Part shown: in pieces, positions 7,401 to 13,180 of the stretch
Layout: each line of letters starts with the position of its first letter
Numbering within the stretch: position 1 is the first letter of the stretch
Assembly: GCA_035263065.1 (NCBI GenBank)
Contig: DATFRS010000079.1
Span: 1-13,180, forward strand
DNA: 13,180 nucleotides
Direction: 5' to 3'
Source: Dokdonella_A sp035263065
Lineage (GTDB): Bacteria; Pseudomonadota; Gammaproteobacteria; Xanthomonadales; Rhodanobacteraceae
Position numbers and translations under genes: made by a program
Notes under the pieces: model-generated
Databases searched by the model: none
The model's input: only the letters and a program-made list of their open reading frames with translations
What the model was told of the DNA's origin: nothing

Positions 7401-8771
7401 TTACTTCGCGTTGTTCGCGGTGACGTTGGCGAGCTGCTGGGTCAGGAACGAGCTGGTCGAATTGAGGCTCGTCAGGAGCTGGTCGAGCTTGGTGAACTGC
7501 GCCGTGTACATCGCCGTCAGCGCGTCCATCCGCGTGTCGAGCGCGCCCTGCTGGTCGTCGAGCGACTGGTTCGCCTGATTGAGGCTGTCGGTGCGCCCGT
7601 CGAGGATGCCGCCGGTCTGCAGATAGCCTTCGAGCATCGGCGTCAGGCTCTGCCCGAGGCCGCTCGTCGTGCCGAAGAGGTTCCTGACCTGATCCGGCGT
7701 CGCCGCGAGCGCCGCGGAGAGCTTGTCGTCGTCGAGGCTGAGACTCCCGTCGAGCTCGAACTTGATGCCGATGTCGGCGAGCGAGCGCACGGCGTCGCCG
7801 GTCGCGCCGACCTGGCTGCCGAGCGCGCGCGACAGTCGGCTCGTGACGCCGAGCATCGTCGAGTCGCCGAGCAGCGCGCCGGCCTGGCCGGACCCGGAGT
7901 CGTAGCTCGTCAGCGTCCTGGTCGTGCCGACGAGCTTGTTGTAGTTGTCGACGAACGACTGGATCGATGACCGGATCGAATCGTTGTCGGCCGCGACGGT
8001 CAGCGTATCGGGCATGCCGCCCGAGACCGCCGCGAGGTTGATCGTGACGCCCTGGATCGCGCCCTGCACCGCGTTGCTCGCGCTGGTCACGTCGAAGCCG
8101 TCGATGCTGAGCTTCGCGTCGACGGCGCGCGTCACCGGCGTCAAGCCGGTCACGCCGTTCGAGGGATCGTAGGAAAGGCCGGCGACGTCGCCGGTCCCGC
8201 TCACGGTGAACGCGTTCGCGGCGCCGGTTTTGGTCGACGTCAGCACGATATGGTCGCCGTCGGCGGCGTGGACGACCGCCGCGGTGACGCCGGGATTCTG
8301 CGCGTTTCGGTTGATCGCGCCGGCGAGCTGCGAGAGCGAGCTCGTGCCGCTGCCGACCGCGATCGTCATCGCCTGGCCGCCGACGCTGATCGTCAGCGCG
8401 CCGGTGTTGAGCGTCGTGCCGCTCGCGAAGGCGCCGGAGGATGCTTTCTCCGCAGTCGCAAGTTGCTCGACGTCGATCGAATAGGTGCCGGCGGCCGCGG
8501 TCGAATCCGCGACGGCCGAGAAATGGTCCGTCGACGAGGCCGTCGCCAGGAACTTCGTGAAGGCGGAGCCATTCGAGAGGCTCGTCAGCGAATCCTGCAG
8601 CGCCGACAGCGCGGACTTCAGCGAGCCGATCGCCGAGAGCTGCGCGCCGACCTGGTTCCTGCGCGTGTCGATCTGGTTCTGTTGCGGCGTCTTCGCCGCG
8701 GTGACGAGCTGCGACACGAGGCCGTTGACGTCGAGGCCGGAACCGATGCCCGGCGAGCTGAGGCTGGCCAT
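7401..8771 (-). CDS. fliD: FliD, flagellar filament cap protein (HAP2)
   Basis: A 456-residue FliD. The cap pentamer sits at the filament tip and folds incoming flagellin. The N-terminal part has the FliD signature: SSPGIGSGLDVNGLVSQLV (5-23) followed by a heptad-like region to about 66. The middle is the exposed beta-rich D2/D3 region. The C-terminal domain shows SFVDNYNKLVGTTRTLTSYD (272-291), GALLGDSTMLGVTSRLSRAL (298-317), LADIGIKFELDGSLSLDDDKL (331-351) and a final coiled-coil at about 390-450. ATG at 8771-8769 with GGAG at 8781-8778, a 6-base spacer. Probably read partly from the fliC promoter through two hairpins. No truncation. Confidence 0.97.
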   Translation of the reverse strand: MASLSSPGIGSGLDVNGLVSQLVTAAKTPQQNQIDTRRNQVGAQLSAIGSLKSALSALQDSLTSLSNGSAFTKFLATASSTDHFSAVADSTAAAGTYSIDVEQLATAEKASSGAFASGTTLNTGALTISVGGQAMTIAVGSGTSSLSQLAGAINRNAQNPGVTAAVVHAADGDHIVLTSTKTGAANAFTVSGTGDVAGLSYDPSNGVTGLTPVTRAVDAKLSIDGFDVTSASNAVQGAIQGVTINLAAVSGGMPDTLTVAADNDSIRSSIQSFVDNYNKLVGTTRTLTSYDSGSGQAGALLGDSTMLGVTSRLSRALGSQVGATGDAVRSLADIGIKFELDGSLSLDDDKLSAALAATPDQVRNLFGTTSGLGQSLTPMLEGYLQTGGILDGRTDSLNQANQSLDDQQGALDTRMDALTAMYTAQFTKLDQLLTSLNSTSSFLTQQLANVTANNAK

Positions 8772-8814
8772 TCGCTACTCCGTCGGCGCGTCGCGCCCGT
8801 TTTTGAATCGAAGC

Positions 8815-8841
8815 GGGCGGCGATGGATCGCATCGCCGCCC
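8815..8841 (-). terminator. Strong 11-bp hairpin between fliC and fliD (attenuator or mRNA stabiliser)
   Basis: A perfect 11-bp stem, GGGCGGCGATG with CATCGCCGCCC, around a 5-base loop. On the minus strand it follows a first hairpin at 8853-8878. No T-tract follows on the minus strand (GCTTCGATTCAAAAA). It probably limits read-through from the highly expressed fliC into fliD or protects the fliC 3' end. The stem is seen; the function is inferred. Confidence 0.55.
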
Positions 8842-8852
8842 CTTTGGTGCGA

Positions 8853-8878
8853 GGACGAGGCCGTGCCCGACCTCGTCC
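8853..8878 (-). terminator. First hairpin after the fliC stop
   Basis: An 8-bp stem, GGACGAGG with CCTCGTCC, extendable by two further pairs (one a wobble), lying 18 bases past the fliC stop codon. It is followed after 11 bases by a second, stronger hairpin. No T-tract. Such an element after flagellin genes usually terminates or protects the mRNA; here it would help keep FliC far more abundant than FliD. Confidence 0.5.
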
Positions 8879-8896
8879 GCTGTTGCCGTTGCCGGA

Positions 8897-9724
8897 TCAG
8901 CCCAGGAGCTTCAGGACCGACTGCGGCATCGCGTTCGCCTGCGAGAGGACCGACACGCCGGCCTGCTGCAGGATCTGCGCGCGGCTCATCGCGGCCGTTT
9001 CGGCGGCGAAGTCGGCGTCCTGGATCTGCGAGCGCGACGATGCGGTGCTCTCGGAGATCGACTGCAGGTTGGCGACCGTCGACTGGAAGCGGTTCTGCAC
9101 CGCGCCGAGCGTCGAGCGGGCCGTGTTGACGCTGGTCAGCGCCGTGTCGACCGCGGTGATCGCGGCGTTCGCGTTGGTCGCGTCGGCGCCGGTGACGCTG
9201 ATGCCGTTCACGCCGAGCGTGTTGGTCGTCGCGTCGATCGTCGAGAAGTCGACCGACACGGTGTCGCCGACGTTCGCGCCGACCTGGAAGTCGACCGTGC
9301 CGAGCGAGCCGTCGAGCACGTTCTGGCCGTTGAAGGTCGTCTTCGAAGCGATGCGGTCGATTTCCGCGAGGCGCTGCTGGACTTCGACGTCGAGCGCGGC
9401 GCGGTCGGCGGTCGAGTAGGTGCCGTTGGCCGATTCGACGGCGAGCTCGCGGATGCGCTGCAGGTTGTTCGTGACTTCGCCGAGCGCCGACTCGGTGGTC
9501 TGCGCCATCGAGATGCCGTCGTTGGCGTTGCGCACGGCCTGGTTGAGGCCGTTGATCTGCGCGGTCATGCGCGTCGCGATGGCGAGGCCGGCGGCGTCGT
9601 CCTTCGCGCTGTTGATGCGCAGGCCCGACGAAAGGCGCTGGATCGCGGTGGAAAGATCGTTCTGGGAAGCGTTGAGATTGCGCTGAGCGGTCAGCGACAT
9701 CACGTTGGTGTTGATGACAGACAT
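8897..9724 (-). CDS. fliC: FliC, flagellin (short, core-domain type)
   Basis: A 275-residue flagellin, the filament subunit. The N-terminal D0/D1 (MSVINTNVMSLTAQRNL..., LSSGLRINSAKDDAAGLAIA at 31-50) and C-terminal D1/D0 (AAMSRAQILQQAGVSVLSQA at 244-263, ending SVLKLLG) are complete. The variable outer part shrinks to about 50 residues (around 140-190), so the filament surface should be almost entirely D1. The D1 segment QRIRELAVE (89-97) matches the region recognised by TLR5 in Salmonella flagellin. The start is fixed by MSVINTN and by AAGGAGA at 9737-9731; upstream in-frame codons are leader, not protein. It has its own sigma-28 promoter. FliS, encoded downstream, is its chaperone. Only one flagellin gene lies in this window. 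Confidence 0.98.
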   Translation of the reverse strand: MSVINTNVMSLTAQRNLNASQNDLSTAIQRLSSGLRINSAKDDAAGLAIATRMTAQINGLNQAVRNANDGISMAQTTESALGEVTNNLQRIRELAVESANGTYSTADRAALDVEVQQRLAEIDRIASKTTFNGQNVLDGSLGTVDFQVGANVGDTVSVDFSTIDATTNTLGVNGISVTGADATNANAAITAVDTALTSVNTARSTLGAVQNRFQSTVANLQSISESTASSRSQIQDADFAAETAAMSRAQILQQAGVSVLSQANAMPQSVLKLLG

Positions 9725-9811
9725 GGGGGTTCTCCTTCGAACCTGTGTGAGCCGTTTCGTGGCTCGGTACCTGGGTCCGGCGGAGCTTCCTCGTGGAATG
9801 CCTGCCGCCTC
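9725..9811 (-). promoter_or_regulatory. fliC 5' leader with strong ribosome-binding site
   Basis: About 87 bases between the predicted sigma-28 start and the fliC ATG. It ends with AAGGAGA (9737-9731) six bases before the ATG. It has three GGA motifs: one in GAGGAAGC, one in CCGGACCC and one in the Shine-Dalgarno itself. It also has a short GAGCC/GGCTC hairpin (9749-9765). This layout resembles CsrA/RsmA-controlled flagellin leaders; such control is inference. Confidence 0.4.
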
Positions 9812-9818
9812 GGGAAGG

Positions 9819-9845
9819 TTATCGGCGCGCCGCGCGCGGACTTGA
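9819..9845 (-). promoter_or_regulatory. Sigma-28 (FliA) promoter of fliC
   Basis: On the minus strand: -35 TCAAGTCC (9845-9838), 11 bases, then -10 GCCGATAA (9826-9819). The -10 is a perfect match to the FliA consensus and the 11-base spacing is exact; the -35 deviates slightly from TAAAGTTT. An A-tract (CGAAAAAAAC) lies just upstream of the -35 and could act as an UP element. This identifies fliC as a late, FliA/FlgM-controlled gene. Confidence 0.93.
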
Positions 9846-9910
9846 GAAGTTTTTTTCGAGAAATCGCGCGGTTTTTGCGGCTTTCCTTGCGAAGCGGCGC
9901 GAAACAATGC

Positions 9911-9963
9911 GGGCCGGCGCCGTGCCTGCGGGGGGATCCTGTGCAGGGAAACGACGCCGGCCC
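9911..9963. repeat. Imperfect inverted repeat in the flgL-fliC gap
   Basis: Arms GGGCCGGCG (9911-9919) and CGCCGGCCC (9955-9963) are exact reverse complements, with further pairing inside (CCTGC at 9924-9928 with GCAGG at 9943-9947). It lies between the flgL end hairpin and the fliC promoter. It could be a bidirectional transcription barrier insulating flgL from fliC, or a cruciform; no T-tract follows on either strand. Confidence 0.45.
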
Positions 9964-9977
9964 ACCCACGCGCCGGC

Positions 9978-9999
9978 CGCGGCGCTTTCGCGCGCCGCG
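9978..9999 (-). terminator. GC hairpin just after flgL
   Basis: A perfect 8-bp stem, CGCGGCGC with GCGCCGCG, and a 6-base loop, starting 4 bases after the flgL TAA. No T-tract follows. With the inverted repeat downstream, it is the likely end of the flgKL transcript. Confidence 0.5.
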
Positions 10000-10003
10000 T
10001 GCC

Positions 10004-11200
10004 TTATTTCAGGTAATCGAACAGCGTGAGGCCCTGCACCTTGACGTACGCCGCCTGCGCGGCCTGGAGGCCGGTCATCTGCAGGTTCAATGTCGAGACC
10101 GCGCTCGCGTAGTCGGTGTCCTGCACTTTCGAGAGCGCGCTCTTGAGATCGACGCCGACGCCGGCGTTGAGATTCGACTGATCGTCGGTCGTGTTGAGCC
10201 GCGCGCCGATGCGCGCGCGCACGTCGACGATGCGATCGCTGGCGCGATCGAGGTTCTCGATCGCGCGGCCGATGCGGTCGTTGATCGAGGCCGTGTCGTG
10301 CGGCGTGAAGCCCGGCGATTCGAGCGCGTCGGCGATGTCCGCGAGCGTCGAGAACATGTCCTTCGCCGTGCTCGGACCGACCGCGTAGCTGTCGCCGGCG
10401 TCCGGCGTACCGGTGAAGCCGATTTCGACGCCGCGGAACGAGATCGTGTCGCCGCTCGCGTAGCTGCCGCTCGAGATCACCGTGTTCGACGCGTCGACGA
10501 CCTGGTACTGGTCCGGCGCGGTGAACTGGATCTGGTACGAACCGCCGTCCCACTGCGCGATGTCGCTGACGCTGGTCGCGCCCGAGACTAGCGTGCCGGT
10601 GTTCGTTGGCGACGCGGCGATCTGGAACGTGCCGTTGCCGCCCGGAATGTTCTGGAAGACGTCACTGCCGGGATCGCCCGTCGCGATCGTCTGGCCCGGC
10701 GCGATCGCGATCGCGCGCTGGCCCTGGTCGCCGGCGTAGGTCACGCCGCCGCCGTTCTGCACGAACGGCTGCGTGCGCGTCGCGTTGCCCGCGAAGATGT
10801 ATTCGCCGTTCGCGTCCTTCGTGTTCGCGAGCGCGACGAGCTGCGAGAGCCGCTGACGGATCTCGGTCGCGATGTTCTTGCGGTCGCCGGCGTCGAGCGT
10901 GCCGTTCTGGCCTTCGAGGGCGAGCGTGCGCACGCGGTCGAGCAGGCTCGAGACCGACGACAGCGTCTGGTCCTCGTTGCCGAGGCGCGAATTCGCTGCG
11001 TCGATGTTGCGCTGGTACTGCGTGTTCGCGGCGTCCGCGTGCGTCAGGTTCAGCGCGCGCGACGCGCCGGCGGGATCGTCCGACGGCGTGAGGATGCGCC
11101 GGCCGGTCGAGACCTCGAGCTGCGTGTGCGCCACGTTGGCCTGCTGGTCGAGCATCGCGCTGACCGCGGACTGCTGCATCCAGAACGTCGAGATGCGCAT
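10004..11200 (-). CDS. flgL: FlgL, hook-filament junction protein (HAP3)
   Basis: A 398-residue FlgL that, with FlgK, joins the hook to the filament; it is structurally related to flagellin. N-terminus: MRISTFWMQQSAVSAMLDQQ, then TGRRILTPSDDPAGASRAL (32-50), the flagellin-like D0/D1 pattern. C-terminus: SALSKVQDTDYASAVSTLNL and QMTGLQAAQAAYVKVQGLTLFDYLK, closing the coiled-coil. The middle (about 140-280) is a beta-rich insert with a TGTPDAGDSYAV motif that also occurs in FlgK, making it longer than the 317-residue E. coli protein. ATG at 11200-11198, 2 bases after the flgK stop, with GGGGA at 11212-11208. The frame is open far upstream inside flgK, but the MRIS start is clear from the family. 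Confidence 0.97.
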   Translation of the reverse strand: MRISTFWMQQSAVSAMLDQQANVAHTQLEVSTGRRILTPSDDPAGASRALNLTHADAANTQYQRNIDAANSRLGNEDQTLSSVSSLLDRVRTLALEGQNGTLDAGDRKNIATEIRQRLSQLVALANTKDANGEYIFAGNATRTQPFVQNGGGVTYAGDQGQRAIAIAPGQTIATGDPGSDVFQNIPGGNGTFQIAASPTNTGTLVSGATSVSDIAQWDGGSYQIQFTAPDQYQVVDASNTVISSGSYASGDTISFRGVEIGFTGTPDAGDSYAVGPSTAKDMFSTLADIADALESPGFTPHDTASINDRIGRAIENLDRASDRIVDVRARIGARLNTTDDQSNLNAGVGVDLKSALSKVQDTDYASAVSTLNLQMTGLQAAQAAYVKVQGLTLFDYLK

Positions 11201-11202
11201 GA

Positions 11203-13074
11203 TCAAGTCCCCTGCATCGCGGCGAGCACGGAATCGAACAGCGTGCTCGCGACCGAAATGACCTGCGCCGCGGCCTGGTACGACTGCTGGTAGCGCACGA
11301 GATTGGCGGCTTCCTCGTCGAGGTTGACGCCCGAGACGTTCTGCTGCGCGGCGATCGACTGGTTGAGCAGCGCCGTCTGCGCGTCGAGGCCGTTCTGTGC
11401 CTGCTGCGTCGATGTGCCGACTGTGCCGACGAGCTGCGCGTACGAGTCCGTCAGCGTCGAATTGCCGCCGTCGAGCACGCCGAGATCGGCGATGCCGGCC
11501 ATCGCGAGCGCGTTCGTGTTGTCGCCGACGCCGCTCGTGTTCGCGGCGACGTTGAAGCTGTCGCCGGCCTGCGGTGCGCCGGTGAGCTCGAGGCTCCACC
11601 CGTTGGCCGTGATCGGCTGACCGGGCGTGAACGTGAAGCTGCCGGAACCGTTGATCTGATACGTCGTCGGCGACGTGAACGTGATGTTCGCGGGCGACAT
11701 GAGATTCGGGTCGGTCGCGTCGGTGACGCTGATGCCGCCGACCGCGCCGGTGCCGGTGTTCGAGCCCGCGGTGGTCGCCGCGACCGGCGAAGCCGCTGCG
11801 ATCTGCCGGATGTCGGTGATCGCAACGCTCGTCGCGGCCGCAGCGGTGGCCGTGGGTTTGATCAGGAAACTGTCGCCGGCGCTCGCGCTGCCGCTGACCG
11901 TGAACGCGAGGCCGTCGGCGACGAACGGATCGGCCGCGGTGCCGGTGCCGGTCATCGCGACCTGCGTGCCGTCGGAGCGCGTCAGCGACCAGGCGCTGCC
12001 GTCGTAGCGCATCGTGTAGTCCGACGTCGTGAGCTGGCTGACGTCGCCGAATGCCGCGGTGATCTGCGCGCTGCCCGTGTTGGCACGGTTGCCGAACGTC
12101 TGCGGTGCGCCGGTATTGAAGAAATCGCCGCCGAGCTGGCCGTCGAGATCCATGCCGGCGTGGTGCTGCGCGTTCACGGCGTCGGTCAGCGCGACCGCGG
12201 TGCGGCCGAGCGCGTTCCGCGCCGGATCGAGCAGGTTCTTGCGGAAATCGAGGATGCCGCCGAGCGCGCCGCCGGACAGCTGGCTCGTGATGACGGTGCC
12301 GTTCGACGTCGCGACGTCGTGGCGGCTCGGATCGTACGCGTTCGTGACCGTCTTCAACGGCTGCGCCGAGGTCGCGAGCACGAGCGGCTGCCCGTTGCCG
12401 GTCGTCACGTTGATCATGTTCCCGTCCTGCGGGATCACGTTGACGCCGACGTGCGTGGAGAGCTGGCGCACGAGCTCGTCGCGCTGGTCGAGCAGATCGT
12501 TCGACGGATTGCCGCCCGTGCGCTGGATCTGCAGGTTCACGTTGGCGATGCTCTGCGTCAGCGTGTTGATCTGCGTGACTTCGTCGCCGATCTGCTGGTC
12601 GGCCTGCTTGTCGAGCGATGTGAGCTGCGTGCCGAGCGTGCGCAGGCGGCCCGCGAGCGAATTCGCCTGGCCGAGCAGCGCCTGGCGCGTCGTCGAGTCG
12701 GCCGGGTTCGACGCGAGGTCGTGCATCGCGCCGAAGAAGCTGTCGAGCGCGGGCTGCAGGCCCGCTTTCGGATCGGACAGGAGATTGTCGACCTGCGAGG
12801 CGAGATCGCCGAACGTCTGCAGGCGCGACTGCGCGCCGGTCGCGTCGCGCACCTGGCCGGTCAGGAACGAATCGTAGAGACGCCGCACGCCGGTGACGTC
12901 GACGCCGGTGCCGACCCACGACGTCCCGAACCGGTCCGGCGTGCGCGCGCCGAGCATGACCTGCTGGCGCGTGTAGCCGGCCGTGTTGACGTTCGAGATG
13001 TTGTGCCCCGTCGTATTCAGCGCGAGCTGCGAAGCCAGCAGGCCGGATATGCCGGTGGACAGTAGATCGGTCAT
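11203..13074 (-). CDS. flgK: FlgK, hook-filament junction protein (HAP1)
   Basis: A 623-residue FlgK, the first junction protein on the hook. The N-terminus has the rod/hook-family motif: LLSTGISGLLASQLALNTTG (4-23), then HNISNVNTAGYTRQQV (24-39). Next comes SWVGTGVDVTGVRRLYDSFL (52-71), typical of FlgK. The C-terminus, LDEEAANLVRYQQSYQAAAQ (585-604) and VISVASTLFDSVLAAM, is the matching terminal helix. The outer domain (about 350-520) holds two beta modules with an AGDSF motif (399-403 and 503-507). ATG at 13074-13072; no strong Shine-Dalgarno is seen nearby. It is 30 bp after the upstream stop and 2 bp before flgL. It is longer than enteric FlgK (about 547) because of the beta-rich insert. 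Confidence 0.97.
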   Translation of the reverse strand: MTDLLSTGISGLLASQLALNTTGHNISNVNTAGYTRQQVMLGARTPDRFGTSWVGTGVDVTGVRRLYDSFLTGQVRDATGAQSRLQTFGDLASQVDNLLSDPKAGLQPALDSFFGAMHDLASNPADSTTRQALLGQANSLAGRLRTLGTQLTSLDKQADQQIGDEVTQINTLTQSIANVNLQIQRTGGNPSNDLLDQRDELVRQLSTHVGVNVIPQDGNMINVTTGNGQPLVLATSAQPLKTVTNAYDPSRHDVATSNGTVITSQLSGGALGGILDFRKNLLDPARNALGRTAVALTDAVNAQHHAGMDLDGQLGGDFFNTGAPQTFGNRANTGSAQITAAFGDVSQLTTSDYTMRYDGSAWSLTRSDGTQVAMTGTGTAADPFVADGLAFTVSGSASAGDSFLIKPTATAAAATSVAITDIRQIAAASPVAATTAGSNTGTGAVGGISVTDATDPNLMSPANITFTSPTTYQINGSGSFTFTPGQPITANGWSLELTGAPQAGDSFNVAANTSGVGDNTNALAMAGIADLGVLDGGNSTLTDSYAQLVGTVGTSTQQAQNGLDAQTALLNQSIAAQQNVSGVNLDEEAANLVRYQQSYQAAAQVISVASTLFDSVLAAMQGT

Positions 13075-13104
13075 GACACGCCCATGGGTGCGAGCACCTC
13101 TCGG

Positions 13105-13180
13105 TTACAGGGTCGGCAGCGCCGCGGAATTCTTTAGGGCCGCGAGCGCCTCCTGCATTGGCGCGCTGTCGGCGATGCGG
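13105..13180 (-). CDS. 3' end of an upstream flagellar gene, probably flgJ
   Basis: Only the last 24 codons are in the window: RIADSAPMQEALAALKNSAA then LPTL and TAA at 13107-13105. The piece is too short to identify by sequence. flgJ (rod cap and muramidase) normally precedes flgK in proteobacterial clusters, so this is the expected identity by synteny. Confidence 0.5.
   Translation of the reverse strand, partial: RIADSAPMQEALAALKNSAALPTL
13110..13136 (-). promoter_or_regulatory. Candidate sigma-28 (FliA) promoter of flgKL
   Basis: On the minus strand: -35 TAAAGAAT (13136-13129), 11 bases, then -10 GCCGACCC (13117-13110). The TAAAG and GCCGA cores and the 11-base spacing agree with the FliA consensus; the last three -10 bases do not. 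It lies inside the end of the upstream gene and predicts a start about 29 bases before the flgK ATG. In enterics flgKL has a FliA promoter, so this is plausible. Confidence 0.55.

Noticed and set aside
8780..8806. Possible sigma-28 promoter for fliD (TCAAAAAC-N11-GCCGACGG)
   Set aside because: The spacing is right and GCCGA is present, but the predicted start would fall at the fliD ATG, leaving the GGAG ribosome site outside the mRNA; the region is also a GGCGCG/CGCGCC palindrome. Probably chance.
9725..9907. Upstream extension of fliC to 336 residues
   Set aside because: The extra 61 residues cross the sigma-28 promoter and leader. Flagellins begin with the MSVINTN type of sequence, here preceded by AAGGAGA.
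11201..12919. In-frame upstream extension of flgL to a 971-residue minus-strand protein
   Set aside because: The first 570 or so residues are an Arg/His-rich shadow of flgK in another frame. FlgL begins at the MRISTF start with a Shine-Dalgarno.

Overview
The window is one continuous, high-GC (roughly two-thirds G+C by eye) block of a polar-type flagellar gene cluster. Every real gene lies on the minus strand, so transcription runs from high to low coordinates. The flgJ-flgK-flgL-fliC-fliD-fliS-fliT-PilZ-(two FleQ-like regulators)-fliE-fliF-fliG-fliH order, sigma-54-type promoters, FleQ-family activators and a PilZ protein beside fliS suggest a gammaproteobacterium, most likely of the Xanthomonadales (Xanthomonadaceae or Rhodanobacteraceae). 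That placement is inference from gene order and family resemblance, not a database result.

Layout in transcription order. (1) 13180-13105: the last codons of an upstream gene, probably flgJ. (2) 13074-10004: flgK and flgL, the hook-filament junction proteins, two bases apart, with a candidate sigma-28 promoter inside the end of the upstream gene. (3) 10003-9725: a 279-bp gap holding a GC hairpin, a large inverted repeat, an A-tract, a very good sigma-28 promoter and the flagellin leader. (4) 9724-8897: fliC, a short 275-residue flagellin, followed by two strong tandem hairpins. (5) 8771-6692: fliD (cap), fliS (flagellin chaperone) and a fliT-like gene, tightly packed. (6) 6691-6571: an AT-rich regulatory gap. 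(7) 6570-6028: a PilZ-like protein with degenerate ligand motifs. (8) 5957-3365: two tandem sigma-54 activators of the FleQ type. The first lacks the N-terminal FleQ domain and has its own sigma-54 promoter; the second is full length. (9) 3261-252: fliE, fliF and fliG (rod-MS-ring junction, MS ring, rotor/switch), with a sigma-54 promoter in front of fliE and an 8-bp fliF/fliG overlap. (10) 251-111: a mobile-type palindromic repeat between fliG and fliH. (11) 110-1: the start of fliH.

The genes fit a usual flagellar hierarchy. FleQ-like activators with RpoN drive basal-body genes such as fliEFG, and sigma-28 (FliA) then drives late genes: fliC clearly, flgKL probably. FliS and FliT are the export chaperones for FliC and FliD.

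I see no wholly new system. The most unusual parts are the tandem FleQ paralogues, one without a regulatory domain, which share a 185-bp patch differing at only two bases; the degenerate PilZ gene beside them; the repeat separating fliG from fliH; and the structured fliC flanks. The many long open frames on the plus strand and in other minus frames are shadows of these genes caused by high GC.
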